This document shows positions 57,718 through 64,000 of a DNA stretch of 64,000 bases, piece after piece (within the stretch, counting starts at the first letter, position 1; every line of letters starts with the position of its first letter). A program made the position numbers and the translations under genes. The notes beneath the pieces are model-generated. The model was not told where the DNA came from. It made no database searches and was given only the letters and a program-made list of their open reading frames with translations. Origin of the DNA: Vicia villosa (lineage: Eukaryota > Streptophyta > Magnoliopsida > Fabales > Fabaceae); contig NC_081183.1 in the NCBI RefSeq assembly GCF_029867415.1, positions 37,964,655-38,028,654 on the forward strand. The letters are read 5' to 3'.

Positions 57718-59188
57718 ACCAGGTGGAGAAGTCAAGTTTGGAGGAGATCAGAAGGGCAAAATCATTGGCTCTGGAACCATAAGTCTTGGTAACTCTCCTT
57801 CCATAACTAATGTACTTCTTGTAGAAGGATTAACGCATAACTTACTGTCCATAAGTCAATTAAGTGACAATGGTTATGATATAATCTTCAATCAAAAGTC
57901 TTGCAAGGCTGTAAGTCAGAAGGATGGCTCAATCCTATTTACAGGCAAGAGAAAGAACAACATTTATAAGATTGATCTTTCTGATCTTGAGAAGCAGAAG
58001 GTGACTTGCCTTATGTCTGTTTCTGAAGAGCAATGGGTCTGGCACAGAAGATTAGGACATGCTAGTTTGAGAAAGATTTCTCAGATTAACAAACTAAATC
58101 TGGTCAGAGGACTCCCTAATCTGAAATTCAAATCAGATGCTCTTTGTGAAGCATGTCAGAAGGGCAAGTTCTCCAGACCTGCATTCAAGTCTAAGAATGT
58201 TGTTTCTTCCTCAAGGCCGTTAGAACTCTTGCACATTGATCTGTTTGGCCCAGTCAAAACAGCATCTGTCAGAGGGAAGAAATATGGATTAGTCATCGTA
58301 GATGATTATAGTCGCTGGACATGGATAAAGTTCTTAAAACACAAGGATGAGTCTCATTCAGTGTTCTTTGAATTCTGCACTCAGATCCAATCTGAGAAAG
58401 AGTGTAAAATCATAAAGGTCAGAAGTGATCATGGTGGCGAATTTGAGAACAGATTCTTTGAGGAGTTCTTCAAAGAAAATGGTATTGCCCATGATTTCTC
58501 TTGTCCTAGAACTCCACAGCAAAATGGAGTTGTAGAGCGAAAGAATAGGACTCTACAAGAAATGGCCAGAACCATGATCAATGAAACCAATATGGCTAAG
58601 CATTTCTGGGCAGAAGCAATAAACACTGCGTGTTATATTCAGAATAGAATCTCTATAAGACCTATTCTAAATAAGACTCCTTATGAATTGTGGAAGAACA
58701 GAAAGCCCAACATTTCATATTTCCATCCTTTTGGATGTGTATGTTTTATTCTGAATACTAAAGATTATCTTGGTAAGTTTGATTCTAAAGCACAAAAGTG
58801 TTTCCTTCTTGGATATTCTGAACGCTCTAAAGGCTACAGAGTATACAATACTGAAACATTGATTGTAGAAGAATCAATCAACATCAGGTTTGATGATAAG
58901 CTTGGTCTTGAAAAACCAAAGCAGTTTGAGAATTTTGCAGATTTTGATATTGATATATCAGAAGCAGTAGAACCAAGAAGCAAAGCTGCAGAAGCTGGCA
59001 GTCTCAGAAGCAATGGATCAGAAGATCAAGTTGCTGCATCTTTAGAGAATCTCAGGATTTCTGAAGAGCCAACAGTCAGAAGATCACCTAGACTTGCTTC
59101 AGCTCATTCAGAAGATGTGATCCTTGGAAAGAAAGATGATCCTATCAGAACAAGATCATTCCTAAAGAGTGACAATCAGAAGCAGTGA
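57602..59188 (+). CDS. SIRE protease and integrase
   Basis: The frame overlaps gag. WYLDSGCSRHMTG holds the protease Asp; the integrase zinc finger is WHRRLGHASLRKI...CEACQKGKFS; the catalytic core has HIDLFGPVK, VIVDDYSR, VRSDHGGEFE and PQQNGVVERKNRT, so D, D and E are present. The C-terminal domain (FHPFGCVCFIL, KCFLLGYSERSKGYR) and the acidic linker follow. The frame ends soon after DPIRTRSFLK with no RT. The start codon is uncertain; the ATG before WYLDSG at about 57641 is equally possible. The products would mature gag and integrate DNA, but reverse transcription would need a helper. Confidence 0.93.
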   Translation: MQISLAEKRTKSKMSWYLDSGCSRHMTGRRSTFQDLVLKPGGEVKFGGDQKGKIIGSGTISLGNSPSITNVLLVEGLTHNLLSISQLSDNGYDIIFNQKSCKAVSQKDGSILFTGKRKNNIYKIDLSDLEKQKVTCLMSVSEEQWVWHRRLGHASLRKISQINKLNLVRGLPNLKFKSDALCEACQKGKFSRPAFKSKNVVSSSRPLELLHIDLFGPVKTASVRGKKYGLVIVDDYSRWTWIKFLKHKDESHSVFFEFCTQIQSEKECKIIKVRSDHGGEFENRFFEEFFKENGIAHDFSCPRTPQQNGVVERKNRTLQEMARTMINETNMAKHFWAEAINTACYIQNRISIRPILNKTPYELWKNRKPNISYFHPFGCVCFILNTKDYLGKFDSKAQKCFLLGYSERSKGYRVYNTETLIVEESINIRFDDKLGLEKPKQFENFADFDIDISEAVEPRSKAAEAGSLRSNGSEDQVAASLENLRISEEPTVRRSPRLASAHSEDVILGKKDDPIRTRSFLKSDNQKQ

Positions 59189-59594
<406 letters not shown>

Positions 59595-62018
59595 ATGAAC
59601 TCATCTTCATGTTCATCAAATTCAAAAGAAAGACTCACTTCTACACAGATCCTTCTACGCAAATATGAGTATGCTCCATTGAAAACATGCTTAATACCCA
59701 CGGAAGAACGGGAAGTTCTATGTGAATCTGCTGTGGACATCAACAACCTAAAAGCAAATGGTTTTAAGTGTGATGCAAGAATCTTTGAGCAAGGATGGTC
59801 TAAATATCTTGATAGATTGGTTGGTCCAATTTATCCTGAACTTGTGAAGGATTTCTGGGTACATGCAACGGTTACTCCAACTGCCATCATTTCATTCATG
59901 CTAGGGCATGAAGTGGTTATCACTGAAAAGCTAATCAGGAAGCTGTACAATCTGAATGATGAAGAAGGTTGGTCTGGTCTTCGACATGCAACAGTTGACT
60001 GGTCTAAAGTTGAAAAACAAATCTCTCTGGCGTTTGGAATTGATTCTCATAACACGGGCACCTTAAGGCCATTTTATAAAGCATGGGCTGAGATTATTCT
60101 GGGTTCCCTTCACCATAGAAAGAGGATGCTCTCCTCCTCCTACATCAGTCCGGATCACAAATATACTCTTTTCTGCATTGGCAAAAAGACTGAGATCAAC
60201 ATCTCGCATATTCTGTTTGAGAATCTGAAGACTTCTATCTTTGAGTCAAGAGAAGATGAAAGGGCGAAGTACCCTCATATTCCAAGAACGACTATTCCGT
60301 TCGGAAGAATGATTTCAGACATTCTGATTGAAAGCAAAGTGCTGGACTCCATCAGAAAACTCAATGCATCTCATTTTCTTAGAGTAGTTCAAGGTCCCAT
60401 CTTCAATGGTGTGGATTTGTTCAGACTGGAACTCATTCAAAATGTGCCTTCTGTGTGCACAAGCTTTCCTGACATCCTGTCAAGAAGAGTTGCTGTTGAG
60501 GGCTTTGCCTCTTTATTTCATAAAGAACTGCATCAGGTTGTCAAGCTTTACCTGGAAGATTGTGTTAGGAAGCAATCAGATATTGATCCTGCTTGGATCC
60601 GTGGCAGAGTACTTCCGTCCAAGGCTGATCTTCTGAAGAAGGATCAGAAGGAACTAAAGGCTAGGCTAAAAAGAAAGGCCCGAGAAGATGAGGTTATGAA
60701 AGCCAAGAAGTTGAGGGTCACCTATGATCCTGACAAGGTGGACTCTGAAGAACGAAGGGAGAAAAGGATCAGAGACTCCTTTCACAGAACCAGATCTTCA
60801 CATGCTTCTTCTGCACACGTCTCCAGGCAAGTTTTTACTCCACCTCCTTCTGTCCGTAAACCATCTCTCCAATCACCTCCATCTGAACCAAAAGTAAACT
60901 TCACTTTACCAAATCCTTCTCCATCATCTTTTTCCTCTCCCATTCTAAACCCCACACCTCTAAGTATTCTTCCCCCAACTCCTTCTGATAAATCTTTCTC
61001 ACCAATTCCCTTTACAAATACTCCATCCTCTTCTCAATCTATCCTTTCTGATATTCCATCCTCATCAATCATTCTCTCAGATATCCCTTCTTCCTCATCC
61101 ACCGCACCTCCACCTTCTATATCCCATCCCTTACCTACCAGAAAATCCAAACCCTACTGTCTTCTCTACCCTGACTACAAATTCACCTTCAATCCGCCTG
61201 AACCTGAACCCTATACCTACTTGGAACTATTCAGACATGAGGTGATTAGCAGTCTAGACCTTCTGAAGGATGCCTTTCTAAATGGTCTGGATGATGTTTC
61301 TACAAGAAATCTTTGGAAAAGCTTTCGCAAGGATTTTCAAGTAGAAGCAATGGGAGTACAGAAGAGACTAGTGGCTGCTGCCCCTGGTTACCCTGGTTAC
61401 CTTCTGGAGGGTGATAATGGTATATACTACCATCCTCTCAGAAATTGTGTTGCTGCTGAGGAGAAGCAGTTTGTGGATGAATTGGAAGAAGTAAGACTTG
61501 CTGCTGCAATGGAAGCTAACCCTTGCAGGGAAATTGTGGTCTGGAGACCTCAATATCCAGTTCTGCTCGGGGATTTCAAGACCCTCTTTGACTTTCTGAG
61601 GGAAAACCCTTCTAAGGAAGACCCAAGCTTAGTCATTCCAGAAGTTGTTGACCCACCAGAAGTTGAAGGTCCTTCTGCCCCTAGGAATCTAGCTGCCATT
61701 CTTCAGGCACTTGAGAATGGAGATTCTGAGATTCCGGCTGCAGAATATGAAGATGCTTCTATGCAAGAAGCAGATGTAGAAGATCATGTTGCTGAATCAG
61801 TTCATGTTGAGGAAATCCCTGCAAATGATCTATCAATGGAAGCTACAGATCACAATGCCATCCCGTTGGATAGAAGCTGTGAAGCTTCTTCTGATGAACC
61901 TTCCCGTCTTGCAAGGACTCTGGAAGTTCTTCAGAAGAACCAGGATGAGCAAAGCTCAATCAATGCTGAGTTTAGAGCTTTCATAGAGAAGATCTTATCA
62001 AAGCTAGGGTCATCTTAG
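59595..62018 (+). CDS. SIRE third ORF, full form (807 codons)
   Basis: An intact frame starting [16 protein letters not shown]. Residues about 50-320 ([48 protein letters not shown]) resemble the 'putative plant transposon protein' domain (PF20167-type) found in plant retroelement-linked proteins. A Lys/Arg-rich stretch (345-400) follows, then a long Ser/Pro-rich linker (400-515), a conserved domain (515-710, [15 protein letters not shown]) and an acidic tail. The last part is shared with the short ORF at 17045-18178. It sits in the env-like slot of SIRE elements, but no signal peptide or membrane helix is visible. It may be an accessory or captured protein; its function is unknown. Confidence 0.85.
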   Translation: MNSSSCSSNSKERLTSTQILLRKYEYAPLKTCLIPTEEREVLCESAVDINNLKANGFKCDARIFEQGWSKYLDRLVGPIYPELVKDFWVHATVTPTAIISFMLGHEVVITEKLIRKLYNLNDEEGWSGLRHATVDWSKVEKQISLAFGIDSHNTGTLRPFYKAWAEIILGSLHHRKRMLSSSYISPDHKYTLFCIGKKTEINISHILFENLKTSIFESREDERAKYPHIPRTTIPFGRMISDILIESKVLDSIRKLNASHFLRVVQGPIFNGVDLFRLELIQNVPSVCTSFPDILSRRVAVEGFASLFHKELHQVVKLYLEDCVRKQSDIDPAWIRGRVLPSKADLLKKDQKELKARLKRKAREDEVMKAKKLRVTYDPDKVDSEERREKRIRDSFHRTRSSHASSAHVSRQVFTPPPSVRKPSLQSPPSEPKVNFTLPNPSPSSFSSPILNPTPLSILPPTPSDKSFSPIPFTNTPSSSQSILSDIPSSSIILSDIPSSSSTAPPPSISHPLPTRKSKPYCLLYPDYKFTFNPPEPEPYTYLELFRHEVISSLDLLKDAFLNGLDDVSTRNLWKSFRKDFQVEAMGVQKRLVAAAPGYPGYLLEGDNGIYYHPLRNCVAAEEKQFVDELEEVRLAAAMEANPCREIVVWRPQYPVLLGDFKTLFDFLRENPSKEDPSLVIPEVVDPPEVEGPSAPRNLAAILQALENGDSEIPAAEYEDASMQEADVEDHVAESVHVEEIPANDLSMEATDHNAIPLDRSCEASSDEPSRLARTLEVLQKNQDEQSSINAEFRAFIEKILSKLGSS

Positions 62019-63135
62019 ATTGAGTCTTAGTTGTTTTTGCTTTTGCTGCATCTGTTTTTGTGCATCTGGTCTTCCTTATCTTCTTATACATCTGTACTTT
62101 TGTCTGCTTGAACTTAAATGAAAATTATCTTTTTCTTCCATGAGTCTCTTTTTGTTTTTCATCTGAATCTTTTATGTTTTTGATGTTATGACAAAAAGGG
62201 GGAGAAATATGTGATAAATGATTTGATTTAATCAGTCACATTACTAACAGAACTTGCAAAGTTCTATGCTTTAAGTTGTGTTGTTGCAGGAATTGAAGAT
62301 TCAAGATCAACATTAGAAGCAACAAGATGAATCAAGTTCTTGGATTCTTGAAGCAAGCTGAGTGCTATGAAGCTTCAGAATCAGAAGCAAGAAGGAAGAA
62401 TGTTCAGATATTCTAATGATAGAATATGATCTGAAACATTTTGTCTATGTGTTCTGACACATACCATATGGCTCTGATACATATTATGTGTTATGAAACA
62501 TATTCTATGTTTTGACTCATTCATGCTGACTTTTGTCGTTTAGTTTTGTTCTGTAACATTTCAGGATGTAGAGATGCTCTGATGATGCTCTGGTACATTC
62601 AACAATGTTCTGATACAATCTAGCATGAAGTGATGTAAGAAGAAATTCAAGCTCTGAAGCTGTCCTAATGGAAGCAAGAATCAGAAGCTGTGAATGTTCT
62701 GAAGATCAAAGAAATTCAAGTTCTGAAGCTGTCCGATGGAAGCAGGAATCAGAAGCTGTGAATGTTCTGAAGATCAAAGAAATTCAAGTTCTGAAGCTGT
62801 CCGATGGAAGCAGGAATCAGAAGCTGTGAATGTTCTGAGGATCTAAAGAAATTCAATGTTCTGAAGCTGTCCTATGGAAGCAGAAATCAGAAGTCATGAA
62901 TGTTCTAAAGATCAAGCACATGTGAACGTCTCTACCGAAATAATCAGGGAAGTCTTTTATTATTAAAATTCTTCTAGTATTAATTTCAGGGGGAGATTAT
63001 TCATCTCAGGGGGAGATTGTTAATCTCAGGGGGAGACATATTCACATGCTTATGCTATAGCTGTGTAAATTGTCTTTAGCCGTCTGCTCTTTCTGATCGC
63101 AAATTCATATCATTTATATATGTTTTTGTCATCAT
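62019..63135 (+). other. SIRE 3' UTR with repeats and purine tracts
   Basis: Four tandem units of about 66 bp (core GTTCTGAAGCTGTCC, ATGGAAGCAGGAATCAGAAG) at 62650-62910. GGGGGAGA occurs near 62200, then three times at 62990-63040, and finally in the true polypurine tract. No coding frame. Confidence 0.85.
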
Positions 63136-63150
63136 CAAAAAGGGGGAGAT
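63136..63150 (+). promoter_or_regulatory. Polypurine tract
   Basis: AAAAAGGGGGAGAT directly abuts the 3' LTR; it is the expected plus-strand primer. Confidence 0.9.
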
Positions 63151-64000
63151 TGTTAGAACAAGATTTGTTCTGATCAATATTCTTAGTTTTGATGATAACA
63201 ATGTATATGAATTTTGCACAAGATAATGTGGTACTCTAATCCTATGCAATTTCCCTTTCAGGAAATATATAAAGAGTATGCACAAATCAGCGCTCAGAAG
63301 CTTTGTCTCAGAAGGTTCAGCATGCAACATCAGAACATGGTCTGGCAAGACATCAGAAGATGGTCAAGGCAGAATCAGAACATGGGTCTATGAAAGCATC
63401 AGAAGAACTTGAGATCAGAAGCAGAAGCACTGGAGTTCTCATGGTATCACGCTCAGAAGCACTTCAAGGTCAGAAGACAAGAAGATGCTATGCACCAAGC
63501 TGTTTGACTCTGATGATATTCAAACGTTGTATTCACAAACATCAGATTAGAAGAAAGTACAGGTGGCAGGCTACGCTGACTGACAAAAGGAACGTTGGAA
63601 GCTATTAATGGCAACGTCAGTAGACACAGCATGAACAAGGCTCGAGGTAGTTGACAAAAGCGTGAAACATTAAATGCAATGCTGTACGGAACACGCAAAG
63701 CATTAAATGCTCCCAACGGTCATCTTCTCAAGTGCCTATAAATATGAAGTTCTGATGAGAAGCAAGGTTAACGATCCTGAACGAGATTATTCTGAAAAAC
63801 TTGCTGAAACGCTGTTCAAACTCAAAGCTCAGAAACTTCATCTTCATCAAAGCTCACTACATTACTGTTGTAATATATTAGTGAGATTAAGCTTAAACGT
63901 TAAGAGAAATATCACTGTTGTGATTATAGCTTTTCAGAAGCATTTGTAATACTCTTAGAATTGATTACATTAATTTGTAAGTAACTAGAGTGATCAAGTG
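63151..64000 (+). repeat. SIRE 3' LTR, cut by the window end
   Basis: The first 850 bp of the LTR. It matches 34970-35819 without indels and with about ten substitutions by eye, and keeps the segment that the LTR at 54810 has lost. Confidence 0.95.

Noticed and set aside
59595..62018. Third SIRE ORF considered as a retroviral-type envelope
   Set aside because: No signal peptide, membrane helix or cleavage site is visible; the N-terminal part looks like a plant transposon-linked domain instead.

Overview
The window is plant nuclear DNA, almost certainly from a legume. It is a nested stack of LTR retrotransposons with only about 1.6 kb of sequence outside any element that I recognise. The evidence for a legume is the combination of Ogre/Tat elements (tRNA-Arg-type primer site, duplicated RNase H, spliced pol), SIRE/Maximus-type Copia elements with a third ORF, Athila elements and Tekay-like elements. 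I found no tRNA, rRNA, CRISPR or intact cellular gene. Lineage names are by motif recognition, not by database search.

Block 1 (657-21122). A minus-strand Tork-type Copia element with 436-bp LTRs is decayed by several nonsense codons and a frameshift. It was hit twice. A minus-strand non-autonomous Ogre derivative (2553-13270, LTRs 3192/3194 bp, TSD CTTCC) sits in its pol gene. A minus-strand SIRE element (14592-19428, TSD AAAGG) lies between its protease and integrase. The SIRE copy contains a 100-N assembly gap (19295-19394) covering its gag, protease, most of integrase and nearly all of its 5' LTR. Unidentified sequence at 1-656 and 21128-21516 flanks this block.

Block 2 (21517-34375). 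A plus-strand, non-coding element has 1.95-kb LTRs, a tRNA-Met primer site and a perfect ATTAA TSD. Its 3' end resembles the end of Tekay-type chromovirus polyproteins. A related element lies inside it in the opposite orientation (24343-30221), with one LTR truncated. The two leaders form a long inverted repeat. Unidentified sequence with a possible 35-nt exon follows (34381-34969).

Block 3 (34970 to the window end). A plus-strand SIRE element (5' LTR 34970-36186, gag) is interrupted by a minus-strand Ogre (37749-54809). The Ogre keeps a large RT/RNase H/archaeal-type RNase H/integrase ORF and a clear GT-AG intron, but lacks gag and its 5' LTR. It is itself interrupted by a plus-strand Athila-like element carrying only gag and protease (47622-54163, TSD GCCTT), and then by a second SIRE LTR-gag (54810). 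The SIRE sequence from 54810 to the end carries gag, protease and integrase, has no reverse transcriptase, and has an intact 807-codon third ORF with its own promoter-like leader. Its right LTR (63151-) matches the LTR at 34970 far better than the LTR at 54810. This suggests that two SIRE copies recombined and deleted the rest of the Ogre.

The most unusual signals are these: the SIRE third ORF with a conserved internal promoter-like leader, kept in two copies that independently lost RT; clusters of CpG-centred palindromes at similar places in LTRs of several unrelated families; the SIRE LTR mismatch; and a coding-like repeat in the flanking sequence that continues on both sides of the Tork insertion.
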